A stretch of DNA of 64,000 bases from Prochlorococcus sp. AG-363-P08 (lineage in GTDB: Bacteria; Cyanobacteriota; Cyanobacteriia; PCC-6307; Cyanobiaceae): positions 1 to 64,000 of the forward strand of contig QCGE01000001.1 in assembly GCA_003278195.1 (NCBI GenBank), read 5' to 3'. This document shows positions 31,356-39,696 of this stretch, one piece after another. A program made the translations under genes and the position numbers. Position 1 is the first letter of the stretch. The number at the start of each line of letters is the position of its first letter. The notes beneath the pieces are model-generated. The model made no database searches and was not told the DNA's origin. It saw nothing but the letters and a program-made list of their open reading frames with translations.

Positions 31356-31520
31356 TTATTTGCTCGATTTTTGTTCAGTTTTTGCAGCAATTTTTGTGAG
31401 CAAATTATTCCAGGCAATGGGCCATCTCCACCGAAAAACTACACCCAATAGAAACAAATAGAATGTTCCTTCTAAAGGATGACTTACGTCAGAAAGCAAT
31501 GAAGAAAGCTGAATAGTCAA
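31356..31520 (-). CDS. Candidate small membrane protein, unknown
   Basis: A 54-codon frame starting at a TTG (31520) and ending at TAA (31356-31358). The product has a short N-terminal region, a hydrophobic segment (GTFYLFLLGVVFRWRWP) rich in aromatic residues, and a Lys-rich polar tail (LLTKIAAKTEQKSSK). The frame stays open another 20 codons upstream without an ATG. Trp-rich composition and a membrane-like layout argue against chance; a missing ATG and weak ribosome site argue for a degraded gene. I do not recognise the family. Confidence 0.35.
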   Translation of the reverse strand: MTIQLSSLLSDVSHPLEGTFYLFLLGVVFRWRWPIAWNNLLTKIAAKTEQKSSK

Positions 31521-31623
31521 TCTTTTAAAGTCATCAAGGTTAAATACATTGATTAATAAGCCAGCAAAACTAAGTTTTATCTAGCAAATGGCAACTTAAC
31601 TAGTTTGGAATGCTGATTCAGCT

Positions 31624-31667
31624 AAAAAAAGTTGTCCTGAGCAACATTTTGTCCAGGACAACTTTTT
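31624..31667 (-). terminator. Bidirectional terminator after psaL
   Basis: GTTGTCCTG (31631-31639) and CAGGACAAC (31654-31662) form a perfect 9-bp stem with a 14-base loop, flanked by seven A on the left and five T on the right. On the minus strand it lies about 35 bases after the psaL stop with a T-run after the stem, so it should end psaI-psaL transcription. It can also work on the plus strand. Confidence 0.88.
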
Positions 31668-31701
31668 AAAGATATTCAGCTCATAACGCCGAGTTAACTC
31701 A

Positions 31702-32301
31702 TCAGCCAACCCAAGGGAAGAAAGCTCCCTGCTTCATAAGAGTATCTACATGAAGTGTTCCACACAACAACCAAGCGAAAACTGCTCCGCCGCATCCACC
31801 AAGCCAAAAACCACTAGTAAAGTCTGCCCAACCTGTACGGGTGAATAGTTCAGTAGGTGGATTATCAATTGTGCAATCAGCCGGCTGAACGCTTGGGGCT
31901 TTGCCTGGTGCGTTGTAAAGGACAAGAAGTGCAGTAAGAATATGCATTGCACCTACAGCACTCAACAAACCTGCTGTTAAGGCAAAGTCTGAATTTCTAA
32001 ATGGTCCAGTAATAGCAAAAGGTCCAAATAGGAAATAACCAAACATCGCACCTATTTCTAGGCCACGGAAATTTGATGAAAGGCCCTCACGATAAAAAGG
32101 CAGATTATTAAGCCAGGCCTTTGTGAAGTAACCACTGTTGACTGGGGTTGCCAAGTCACCAACACATGGATCACTTGCAGGATTCACTGCCCACTGCTCT
32201 GCTATTCCAATATCATTTGGGCGAGCAGACTGGTCCCGATATTTTTCGGGAAACTTAACTGGGGTATTGGAGCGAAGAAACGGGTCTTGAAATTCAGTCA
32301 T
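31702..32301 (-). CDS. psaL: Photosystem I subunit XI
   Basis: PsaL, 199 residues, needed for PSI trimers in cyanobacteria. It contains [42 protein letters not shown], then transmembrane segments with [19 protein letters not shown] and [16 protein letters not shown]. An N-terminal extension of about 40 residues relative to freshwater PsaL is usual in Prochlorococcus. It lies 46 bases after psaI on the minus strand and is probably co-transcribed with it. Confidence 0.97.
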   Translation of the reverse strand: MTEFQDPFLRSNTPVKFPEKYRDQSARPNDIGIAEQWAVNPASDPCVGDLATPVNSGYFTKAWLNNLPFYREGLSSNFRGLEIGAMFGYFLFGPFAITGPFRNSDFALTAGLLSAVGAMHILTALLVLYNAPGKAPSVQPADCTIDNPPTELFTRTGWADFTSGFWLGGCGGAVFAWLLCGTLHVDTLMKQGAFFPWVG

Positions 32302-32347
32302 TTTGGGTAAAAAGCTGGGTTAGCGAGGAAAGGAGTTAGTCCTGCTT

Positions 32348-32464
32348 TCAGTCAGTTGCTGTGATGTGGCGACCAACCAGCACAATGAAAATTGCAGGTG
32401 TCACAAGGCCAATCAAAGGGACAAAAACCGATGGCAACCAGTTGGCTGCAAATTCACTAGTCAT
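32348..32464 (-). CDS. psaI: Photosystem I subunit VIII
   Basis: A 38-codon gene read directly from the minus strand. The product MTSEFAANWLPSVFVPLIGL, then VTPAIFIVLVGRHITATD, has the single transmembrane helix and the WLPSVFVPL(I/V)GLVFPA signature of PsaI, which sits next to PsaL in the PSI trimer core. It ends with TGA at 32348-32350, 46 bases before psaL; psaI-psaL pairing is usual in cyanobacteria. Confidence 0.95.
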   Translation of the reverse strand: MTSEFAANWLPSVFVPLIGLVTPAIFIVLVGRHITATD

Positions 32465-32579
32465 GGCATATACCATTAGATCCATAGATACTTTATATAG
32501 AGCCAATGTTGTGTTACTACTTAGACGCCATTGGCGAAATAAAAGTTCAATCCATTACGCCCAAACAATCATCTGATCA

Positions 32580-33068
32580 ATGAATGAAATTTTTGCAGGA
32601 GTCGCTGCTTTCACTGCTGCAGTAGTGATTTGGGGCCTAGGCCGAAGTCCACGTAAGCAAATCCTGAAAAGTAAAGACGCGAGCCTCGTAGCTGGTATTA
32701 ATCGTTCTCAAATTACACTTCTTAGGGCTAAAAACCAAAAAGAACAGACGAAATATGGGGGATTTAATGATGGCCCTCAATTTGACTGGGAAAATCCAAA
32801 AACTATTCAAGACCGTAAAAACCTGGTTTTAGAACTCCGCAAACTAATGAGTTCTGGGCCTGAAGAACGTTTAATCGCTATAAAAATCTCGTCTGCTTGG
32901 GATCACAGTTCCTCACTACCTTTTTTAAGACAGGGGCTCAAAGATTTTGATTCTCGAGTCGTAGAAGCTGCCGCATCAGGGATTGAGAGCCACAAAAGAA
33001 AACCAAGCAGCCAGTTCAAGAGCACTCAAGTCAAGCGACCTCCCCGTAATGTTGCTCTTATGCGGTAA
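32580..33068 (+). CDS. Hypothetical protein with N-terminal membrane anchor
   Basis: A 162-residue protein I do not recognise. One N-terminal helix (FAGVAAFTAAVVIWGLG) could anchor it. The C-terminal half (LRKLMSSGPEERLIAIKISSAWDHSSSLPFLRQGLKDFDSRVVEAAASGIESH) looks like one or two HEAT-type helical repeats. Divergent from psaI, with 115 bases between starts, and overlapping the convergent glycosyltransferase by 43 bases. Confidence 0.7.
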   Translation: MNEIFAGVAAFTAAVVIWGLGRSPRKQILKSKDASLVAGINRSQITLLRAKNQKEQTKYGGFNDGPQFDWENPKTIQDRKNLVLELRKLMSSGPEERLIAIKISSAWDHSSSLPFLRQGLKDFDSRVVEAAASGIESHKRKPSSQFKSTQVKRPPRNVALMR

Positions 33069-33988
33069 ATAGGCCTTGCTTGACTTTCATGATAAGTCCG
33101 AATCTGAAGCTCTCCTAAGAGGCCAAAACAGAATAATTGAACTCCTGCAAGGCCAAGCACAAGCGCCAATGTAAACAAAGGTCTTGTACCAATATCTGCT
33201 CCAAGGATCTTGATACTAAGCAAATAGGTTCCTGCTAAGAGACTTCCTGCTATTGCCAGAAGACCTCCAAACCCAAACACATACATCGGTCGGGTTAAAA
33301 AACTATTCATAAACCAAACTGTAAGCAGATCCATTAAGACCCTAAAAGTGCGATCAATTCCATATTTGCTGGACCCATACTGTCTTCCTCTGTGATTAAC
33401 TCTGACTTCTGTAATTCTTGCGCCTTCAATATTTGCCAATACAGGTAGAAATCTATGGAGCTCACCATATAAGCGCATATCAGCCAAAACTTCTTTTCTA
33501 TAAGCCTTTAAAGAGCAGCCATAATCATGTAAACGAACACCAGTAACTCTTCCAATCAACCTGTTGGCAATCCGAGATGGTAATTTCCTTTGCAGAGCTG
33601 GATCTTTTCGTTTATACCGCCAGCCTGAAACCAAATCATATCCTTCTCTTAATTTGTTTACTAGTAAAGGAATGTCAGCAGGATCATTCTGCAAATCACC
33701 ATCCAGACTTACTACTATCTCCCCAGAGGCAATATCAAAGCCAGCTGCCATTGCTGCTGTTTGTCCGTAATTCTTTCGTAAAAGAACTCCAACAATCTCA
33801 GTAACATTTTCACTTAATTGAGTAAGTACATTTGCTGTCCCATCCACCGATCCATCATTTACCAAAACCAGTTCAAATGTTTCACCACTAGGTCGCAATG
33901 CCGCTAGAAGCTGTTCTACTAGCTCAGGAAGACTTTCTTCCTCATTGAAAATTGGGACAACTACAGAGAGGTCTAGGGGCGAAGTCAT
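33026..33988 (-). CDS. Family 2 glycosyltransferase, DPM1-like
   Basis: A 320-residue membrane glycosyltransferase. The GT2 domain has SVVVPIFNEEESLPEL, LVNDGSVDGT, the metal-binding SLDGDLQNDPADI and GSSKYGIDRT. Two C-terminal transmembrane segments (MYVFGFGGLLAIAGSLLAGTYLL and LFTLALVLGLAGVQLFCFGLLGEL) place it with polyprenyl-phosphate hexose transferases such as the GtrB/DPM1 type. It probably loads a sugar on a lipid carrier for envelope glycans; the sugar cannot be read. Overlaps the convergent hypothetical by 43 bases. Confidence 0.85.
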   Translation of the reverse strand: MTSPLDLSVVVPIFNEEESLPELVEQLLAALRPSGETFELVLVNDGSVDGTANVLTQLSENVTEIVGVLLRKNYGQTAAMAAGFDIASGEIVVSLDGDLQNDPADIPLLVNKLREGYDLVSGWRYKRKDPALQRKLPSRIANRLIGRVTGVRLHDYGCSLKAYRKEVLADMRLYGELHRFLPVLANIEGARITEVRVNHRGRQYGSSKYGIDRTFRVLMDLLTVWFMNSFLTRPMYVFGFGGLLAIAGSLLAGTYLLSIKILGADIGTRPLFTLALVLGLAGVQLFCFGLLGELQIRTYHESQARPIYRIRATLRGGRLT

Positions 33989-34027
33989 GCCTTTAATAAA
34001 CAGCCATAAGCGTCTGAACTGACAGGA

Positions 34028-34786
34028 TCATGAAAGAGTAGAGCCGTCATAACAACAATCAACTCGCCCTGCCCCCCTCAACATAGAACGATAATGGCAG
34101 GCCAAGCGACTCATATCTGAATGGTATAAACAATCTAAGCCAATTCCATTCCTTCCATTTTCATTGCCAGAACTATGCCAATAGTGACCATTTCCTTTGT
34201 ATATAGCTACATGTGTACATCGAGAGTCAGTGCCAAAAAAAATTAAATCCCCGGGAATTAAGTCTTTAAAATTTTCATGATTTATTGGAACTGGTTTACA
34301 GAAATTTTCTTGTTGATATGCGTCTCTTGGCAACCAAATACCATGACTAGCAAACGCCCACTGAACTAGTCCAGAGCAATCAAAGTTTGGCCCTAAAGTT
34401 CCACCCCAAAGATACCTATTAGGACGATTAGAGGCCTGCTCGATCGAGGCAAGAACTTCTTTCAATCTCAAACGAATCTCCTTGTTACTTAATAATTGAG
34501 GTTTAAAAGCATCTAAGTCGATTCCTTCCACTAAAAGATCTTGGACCTTAAACCAGCATTGATAGCCATCTTCTAACAAACGAACATTTACGGTTTCTAA
34601 ATAAACTTGCGAAACCAGAGACTGTTTTCTTGACCTCTTAAGAATTTCAAAACACCTGGTAGCACATGCTTGTGTAGCCAAGACACGACCATTTTTTGCA
34701 GCATAACCATTAATACTTTTTTTTAATTTCCAGTAACTACCTGGCACAAATAATTCTTTTTGATCAGTGGTGACTATTGTCGTCAT
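34028..34786 (-). CDS. NlpC/P60 peptidoglycan endopeptidase
   Basis: A 252-residue protein with an N-terminal SH3-like region (about residues 15-80) and a C-terminal NlpC/P60 domain. The catalytic residues appear to be C137 (NFDCSGLVQWAF), H192 (THVAIY) and H204 (YWHSSG). Similar cyanobacterial enzymes cleave D-gamma-Glu-diaminopimelate bonds in peptide stems. No signal peptide is visible, which fits a recycling role, though export by other means is not excluded. Divergent from the serine hydrolase gene with 17 bases between starts. Confidence 0.85.
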   Translation of the reverse strand: MTTIVTTDQKELFVPGSYWKLKKSINGYAAKNGRVLATQACATRCFEILKRSRKQSLVSQVYLETVNVRLLEDGYQCWFKVQDLLVEGIDLDAFKPQLLSNKEIRLRLKEVLASIEQASNRPNRYLWGGTLGPNFDCSGLVQWAFASHGIWLPRDAYQQENFCKPVPINHENFKDLIPGDLIFFGTDSRCTHVAIYKGNGHYWHSSGNENGRNGIGLDCLYHSDMSRLACHYRSMLRGAGRVDCCYDGSTLS

Positions 34787-34803
34787 TATCTAAATCGAGC
34801 GCA

Positions 34804-35703
34804 ATGGCGTTCTATCGTTGCAGCAAAACTATGCATGCCCAGCTGGGCAGCCTTCTAGATCAACTTGAGCAAGAAGGCAGGCCTGGTCTTCGCAATAACA
34901 CAGCAATTACATGGATAACTTACGAAAAACAAAATCCGTCTAGTAAGAGCGGCTCTGGAGCCAGCTGGTTAAATGACAAACTTCTTTACCCTGCAAGCGT
35001 TGTCAAATTAATCTATGCAGTTGCAACAGAAGCATGGCTGCAAAAAGATTTAATTCCAGAAAGCGAAGAAACGCGAAGAGCTTTACGAACGATGATTCAA
35101 GAATCAAGCAATGATGCTACTGGTTTAATTGTTGATCTACTAACTGGGACAACAAGTGGACCATCATTGATTGGGGATGGATGGGATAAATGGGTTACAC
35201 AACGGCAATTAATTAACAAATGGCTTAGTGAATTGAACTGGCCAGAGCTCAAAGGCTTTAATTGCTGCCAAAAAACATGGGAGGACGGTCCATATGGACG
35301 CGAAAGGGATTTCTATGAATCTGACAACAGCAATCGGAATGCTCTTTCCACAGATGGAACAGCGCGCATATTGGAAGCTGTTATGACCAATGCTTTTCTT
35401 TCACCGAGGGCTTGCAAAAGATTAAAAGAAATCCTTTCAAGATCTCTTGATATCAAGCAAAGAAAAGAAAACCCGCTAAACCAGGTGGATGGATTTATTG
35501 GAGCTGGTTTGCCAAAAGGTTCTCAGCTATGGAGTAAAGCGGGCTTAATGAGCACAGCAAGGCATGATGCCGCATGGTTCTCTACACCTGGATCAAATCC
35601 TATGCTTTTGGTGATATTTACAATGGGACGTGAGCGCTCAACTGACAATTTTCTACTGCCAGCAATTGCTAACGGGCTAATTAAATTTAAAAATAAAAGC
35701 TGA
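34804..35703 (+). CDS. Class A beta-lactamase-like serine hydrolase
   Basis: About 299 residues with the penicillin-binding/beta-lactamase class A fold. The SxxK motif is SVVK (S65, K68) in LLYPASVVKLIYAV, the SxN-like motif is in IQESSNDATGLIVDLL, and the third motif reads LWSKAGLMSTARHDAAWF, with KAG where KTG is usual. No signal peptide is obvious. A D,D-peptidase or related esterase is as likely as a lactamase. ATG 34804 was chosen over a TTG at 34777 that would overlap the divergent NlpC gene. Confidence 0.75.
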   Translation: MAFYRCSKTMHAQLGSLLDQLEQEGRPGLRNNTAITWITYEKQNPSSKSGSGASWLNDKLLYPASVVKLIYAVATEAWLQKDLIPESEETRRALRTMIQESSNDATGLIVDLLTGTTSGPSLIGDGWDKWVTQRQLINKWLSELNWPELKGFNCCQKTWEDGPYGRERDFYESDNSNRNALSTDGTARILEAVMTNAFLSPRACKRLKEILSRSLDIKQRKENPLNQVDGFIGAGLPKGSQLWSKAGLMSTARHDAAWFSTPGSNPMLLVIFTMGRERSTDNFLLPAIANGLIKFKNKS

Positions 35704-35789
35704 AGCCTCTATAAAAAAATCCCAAGCAGGTTCAAAATAAAGCAGTTTTGCCTATTGGATTTTTAAACGCCGATGGTTAGAACTTAAGT

Positions 35790-35862
35790 AGGACCCAACG
35801 AGATCGAACGTAGAAATCAAATCAGATCTCAAGGGGTGAGGGGGAGCTATGCTCCCCCTTCT
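35790..35862 (+). ncRNA. Candidate small RNA with two hairpins
   Basis: In the 323-base gap after the serine hydrolase, GAGATC (35800-35805) pairs with GATCTC (35825-35830), and just downstream AGGGGGAGC (35839-35847) pairs perfectly with GCTCCCCCT (35851-35859) around a 3-base loop. The second hairpin is very GC-rich for this genome and could end either the hydrolase message or a short independent RNA. The T-run after it is poor (TTCTTC). I cannot assign it to a known Yfr family. Confidence 0.35.
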
Positions 35863-36026
35863 TCATTGAAGTCTGTTTTAGAAATCTATTTGTAATAAAA
35901 CAGTCTTCAATAAAAAGAAATTAAAATTCTCTAGGCCAACAAGATTCATATATCTATCGCAAAGAGGGGGCTTTTTTTATGGGCCTATGCCGTGATAGAC
36001 CAGAGGAGACTATTAAGGACGAGACA

Positions 36027-36221
36027 ATGCCATTCAATCGTTCTAGATGTGCAACTTGCCGAAACTTTGGAGGATGTCCACTGGAAGGTGGTTTCTGTCG
36101 AGTGTGGAATGTTCCTATCTCTTCTAATGATGTAAGGAGGTACAGCTGCCAACATTGGTCTATACAACAAAAAGGAAAACCAGCTCTTTTACCCAATGAC
36201 AGCATCCCTTCATTTGTCTAA
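36027..36221 (+). CDS. Small Cys-rich protein, unknown
   Basis: A 64-residue protein with five cysteines: CATC (C8, C11), C17, C24 and C41 followed by QHW. The spacing suggests a small metal or Fe-S site but matches no rubredoxin or zinc-ribbon pattern I know. ATG 36027 has AAGGA seven bases upstream; an in-frame ATG at 35979 behind GAGGGGG would add 16 residues and is a real alternative. It lies 26 bases before the next small gene. Confidence 0.65.
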   Translation: MPFNRSRCATCRNFGGCPLEGGFCRVWNVPISSNDVRRYSCQHWSIQQKGKPALLPNDSIPSFV

Positions 36222-36247
36222 GAATTAAATAAAGGTAGGAATAAAAA

Positions 36248-36481
36248 ATGAATGATAGCTTTTCAAAAGAAGTAGCCATTAGGGCACTTTTAAAGACCAA
36301 AGGATATGAATTTGATCATCATCATCATTGGTGGGTGAGAGAATGGAGTACAAATAACGGTCAAGAGAAAGTATTAGAAGTAGCGGCAAAAGGAGACAAT
36401 GGTGAATGGCAAAAAATGATGATGAAGCCTGATGGCTACTTGTTTTATACAGAGACGATCAGAGAGGAAATAGAAGAATAA
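36248..36481 (+). CDS. Small His/Trp-rich protein, unknown
   Basis: A 77-residue soluble protein with FDHHHHWWVREW in the centre and a C-terminal KPDGYLFYTETIREEIEE. I do not recognise the family. A ribosome site (AGGTAGGA) stands about 8 bases before the ATG. It follows the Cys-rich gene by 26 bases, so the two may be co-transcribed. Four adjacent His residues could bind metal; that is inference. Confidence 0.65.
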   Translation: MNDSFSKEVAIRALLKTKGYEFDHHHHWWVREWSTNNGQEKVLEVAAKGDNGEWQKMMMKPDGYLFYTETIREEIEE

Positions 36482-36605
36482 ATTGTTTTCTAGATAATTT
36501 CTTTATTTAAAATAGAAGAGTAAAATAACTAATGATTGAGAAATAAGCTCTTGCTAAGTGAAATCCTAAAAAGCATTTTTCACTTTATAAAGAAGCAATT
36601 AGGAA

Positions 36606-36694
36606 CGGAGAGGGAGGGATTCGAACCCTCGACAGAAGTTACCTCCTGTAACTCCTTAGCAGGGAGCCGCTTTCAACCACTCAGCCACCTCTCC
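36606..36694 (-). tRNA. tRNA-Ser (anticodon GCT)
   Basis: On the minus strand the acceptor GGAGAGG pairs with CCTCTCC, discriminator G. The D arm is GGCTGAGTGGTTGAAAGC. The anticodon loop reads CTGCTAA, giving GCT. A long variable arm (TTACAGGAGGTAA) and the T loop GGTTCGAATCC complete a class II serine tRNA of 89 bases. CCA is not encoded. Confidence 0.96.
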
Positions 36695-36751
36695 AGAAGC
36701 CCTACCTTATAACAGTGGCCAAATATCAAAAGAAATAGATAGTCATGATCT

Positions 36752-37951
36752 TCAGACGACAACGCGCGGCAATCGATTTTTAAAGCCACAAAGAACTTCC
36801 CAAGGAATTGTCCCGCACAAATTGCTCCATAACTTAGGACTTATGCACTGAGAACCATCCTGACCAAGCATGGTGACGATTGTTCCTACCGTAACCTCTG
36901 GGAAATCAGTTATATCTAACAACAGCTGATCCATTGTGATGGAACCTACTTGTGGTACTTGTCGACCATTAATTAAAGCGAAAATACGGCCTGACAATGA
37001 ACGACTTACGCCATCTGCATAACCAATACCTACCACTGCAAGTCGGCTTTGACGTTTTGTTGTAAAAAGATGGCCATAGCTAACACCAACCCCTGCTGAT
37101 ACATCCCTAATTAATGTCACTCTGGCCCTCACCGCTAAAGCAGGCTTTAAATTCAACTGAATCTCATTTCCATTGAATGGAGTATGACCATAAAGCGCCA
37201 ATCCAACTCTGACCATGTCGTAATGAAGCAGTGGATCCCGTAATGTTCCGGCTGTATTAGCAAGATGCCTACATACACCATTGTCTATATCTGGAATAGT
37301 CTTTAAAACCTCATTAAACCTCCTGCGCTGAGAGTCGGTTACATCTAATGAACCATCATCACGTCCTCCATCCGCCATTGCTAAATGGCTATAAATACCT
37401 TTTAAAACAACATGACTGAGACCCTTAATACCACTGACGATCGTTGATACTTCGTGAATATCGCAACCCAATCTAGACATCCCTGTATCAACCTTTAATT
37501 GCACCTTAAATATCCTTCCAGATGCTTCTGCAAGCCTTTGGCAAATCAATGTCTGTCCCATAGAACTCAAAGTCGGCATTATTTCCCAATGAAGGCAAGC
37601 TTTTAATTCTTGAGGCTCAACAAGATTTCCAAGCAATAGAATCGGAGCATCAATACCTGCCTGCCGCAACTGAATACCTTCTTGCAAAGTCGCAATACCA
37701 AGCTCCACTGCACCGCCCTGAAGTGCAGCTCTTGCAACGGTTTCTGCCCCGTGGCCATAACCATCAGCCTTAACAACTGCCATCAGGGCACATCCCCTAG
37801 AAAGGAAACCCTTTATTGCAGTGGTATTAGCCTCTAACGCAGATTGATTTACCTCTAACCAAGCTCTCTGATGGGGGTCTGATATAGAAGTTTTTTTAGT
37901 CTGATGCTCTTTTGCAAAATCGTTCACTTCGGTGGCGATCAAATCACGCAT
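36752..37951 (-). CDS. alr: Alanine racemase
   Basis: PLP alanine racemase, about 399 residues, makes D-alanine for peptidoglycan. The PLP lysine lies in MAVVKADGYGHGAETVA; VDTGMSRLG, the catalytic tyrosine in VSYGHLF and SITMDQLLLD are present. The frame stays open to a GTG at 38032 that abuts the divergent HNH gene. I chose ATG 37951, which gives usual length; ATG 38002 (416 residues) cannot be excluded. Confidence 0.93.
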   Translation of the reverse strand: MRDLIATEVNDFAKEHQTKKTSISDPHQRAWLEVNQSALEANTTAIKGFLSRGCALMAVVKADGYGHGAETVARAALQGGAVELGIATLQEGIQLRQAGIDAPILLLGNLVEPQELKACLHWEIMPTLSSMGQTLICQRLAEASGRIFKVQLKVDTGMSRLGCDIHEVSTIVSGIKGLSHVVLKGIYSHLAMADGGRDDGSLDVTDSQRRRFNEVLKTIPDIDNGVCRHLANTAGTLRDPLLHYDMVRVGLALYGHTPFNGNEIQLNLKPALAVRARVTLIRDVSAGVGVSYGHLFTTKRQSRLAVVGIGYADGVSRSLSGRIFALINGRQVPQVGSITMDQLLLDITDFPEVTVGTIVTMLGQDGSQCISPKLWSNLCGTIPWEVLCGFKNRLPRVVV

Positions 37952-38032
37952 GACGTTTAAAGCGTAATTGGGAGTGCAACAGCTACATGATGCCGTTAGC
38001 ATGCCTCGTAATAAAGGAGCTTGTGCTAACAC

Positions 38033-38536
38033 ATGGGCCAGGTTCTTGTTTTAAATGCTTCCTACGAGCCTTTAAATATCACCACCTGGCGGAGAGCCAT
38101 GGTGATGATGTTAAAAGGAAAAGCTGAGAGTCTGGAGCAAGATTCCAGTCGACTAATTCGACCTGACACAATGCTCCCAACGGTGATTCGTTTAAGGCAG
38201 TTCGTCCGAGTTCCTTTCAGAGAGCTTCCACTCACTAGAAAAAATATTTTGCAGCGAGATCGTCATTGTTGCCAATACTGTGAATACAAAGGTCCAAAGC
38301 TTTCCATTGACCACGTAATTCCACGAAGCAGAGGAGGAGAAGATAGTTGGGAAAATGTCACCACAGCATGCCTCTCCTGCAATGTTGCAAAAGGCAATCG
38401 CACCCCCAAAGAGGCAGATATGCCTTTAAAACGACCCCCAAGAAGACCATTAAGTAGCCTGAACTTTGAAGCGACTAGACAAATCGATTCCGGAAGATAT
38501 AGAGAGTGGGGCAAATACGTAATTGGCTGGAATTAA
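38033..38536 (+). CDS. HNH endonuclease family protein
   Basis: A 167-residue protein with a C-terminal HNH domain: CQYCEYKGPKLSIDHVIPRSRGGEDSWENVTTACLSCNVAKGNR, giving two zinc CxxC pairs and the DH...N...H-like core. The N-terminal VLNASYEPLNITTWRRAMVMMLKGKAE is shared by a common cyanobacterial family of unknown role. It stands alone, with no methylase or phage genes nearby, and ends 6 bases before the convergent prfA stop. Confidence 0.85.
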   Translation: MGQVLVLNASYEPLNITTWRRAMVMMLKGKAESLEQDSSRLIRPDTMLPTVIRLRQFVRVPFRELPLTRKNILQRDRHCCQYCEYKGPKLSIDHVIPRSRGGEDSWENVTTACLSCNVAKGNRTPKEADMPLKRPPRRPLSSLNFEATRQIDSGRYREWGKYVIGWN

Positions 38537-38542
38537 TTAAAT

Positions 38543-39640
38543 TCAACTTTCTTCCTGTTGACTAATTTCTTCCATTTGTCTGCGTTGTTCTTCAGCAATA
38601 CATGAGCCTATAAGTTCTTCTAATTGACCCTCTAGAACTGGTTCTAAAGAAAAATTCTTTCCTAATCGATGATCTGTAGTTCGATTATCTTTAAAGTTAT
38701 AGGTTCTAATTTTTTCACTCCGATCTCCTGTCCCTACTTGTGCAAGTCTTGCAGATCTTTCCTTGGCATTAGCTTCTGCAATTTGTCTTTCTAATAATTT
38801 TGCCCGCAAAATCTCCATAGCACGTTCTCTATTTTGTAATTGGGAGCGTTCTTGCGTACAAAAAACTCTTATACCTGTTGGTTTATGAAGCAGGTCAACC
38901 GCAGTCTCGACCTTATTAACATTTTGACCTCCAGCTCCACCGGATCTTGCAGTACTAATCTCAAGCTCCTTTGGGTCAAGCTCTACTTCAACGGGGTCAG
39001 CTTCTGGCATAACAGCAACGGTTGCGGTTGAGGTATGAACTCGCCCTTGAGATTCAGTTGCAGGAACACGCTGTACACGGTGGACCCCTGCCTCAAATTT
39101 GAGCTGACTAAATACCGAATCCCCTTTTACAGAAATGATCAATTCACGAAAACCACCCATATCAGCCTCTGTTGAACTCACAGGCTTTACAGACCAACCA
39201 ACACGCTGTCCATAGCGGTCATACATACGGGCTAAATCACCTGCCCAAATACAAGCTTCATCACCTCCTGCTCCAGCTCGAATCTCAAGCATGACACTTC
39301 TTTCATCACGAGGATCTTTAGGTAAAAGTGCAACGGTTAGCCTTTCTAAAAGAGAGTTTTTTTGTTCTTCCAGCTCTTTTAATTCATCTTGAGCCAAAAC
39401 CTCCATTTCTTCATCTCCCCTCGTCTCACGCAAAAGAACTTTTGCTTGCTCGCTCTCTACTTCAAGTTTCTGAAGTAGCTCATAATCCAAAACAATTGGT
39501 TCTAAACGCGATCTTTCTCTAGCGATGCTTTCCAATCGAGCAGGATTCGATGCAACATCAGGATCTGCCAATTGCCTTTCAAGGCTTCGAAAACTATTCG
39601 TGGCTGTTTCCAGCCTTATCTTCAAAGTAGAAGAGTCCAT
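38543..39640 (-). CDS. prfA: Peptide chain release factor 1
   Basis: RF1, 365 residues, ends translation at UAA and UAG. The catalytic GGQ is in [19 protein letters not shown]; the PAT anticodon tripeptide is in [16 protein letters not shown], which distinguishes RF1 from RF2. ATG 39640 was chosen; a GTG two codons upstream is possible. Last gene of the long ribosomal run, 56 bases after rpmE. Confidence 0.97.
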   Translation of the reverse strand: MDSSTLKIRLETATNSFRSLERQLADPDVASNPARLESIARERSRLEPIVLDYELLQKLEVESEQAKVLLRETRGDEEMEVLAQDELKELEEQKNSLLERLTVALLPKDPRDERSVMLEIRAGAGGDEACIWAGDLARMYDRYGQRVGWSVKPVSSTEADMGGFRELIISVKGDSVFSQLKFEAGVHRVQRVPATESQGRVHTSTATVAVMPEADPVEVELDPKELEISTARSGGAGGQNVNKVETAVDLLHKPTGIRVFCTQERSQLQNRERAMEILRAKLLERQIAEANAKERSARLAQVGTGDRSEKIRTYNFKDNRTTDHRLGKNFSLEPVLEGQLEELIGSCIAEEQRRQMEEISQQEES

Positions 39641-39696
39641 AGCCACTGATAACTAATTAAAAAGCTTCAGTTATCTCAGCGAAGAAAGAATAAAGA

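Noticed and set aside
31315-31401. A 28-codon ATG frame in the psaB-psaL spacer, considered as psaM
   Set aside because: The product has no PsaM pattern and ends early; the minus-strand frame overlapping it is more protein-like.
38033-38536. HNH protein as part of a restriction or homing system
   Set aside because: No methylase, intron, intein or phage gene is nearby, and the family is widespread as a lone gene in cyanobacteria.
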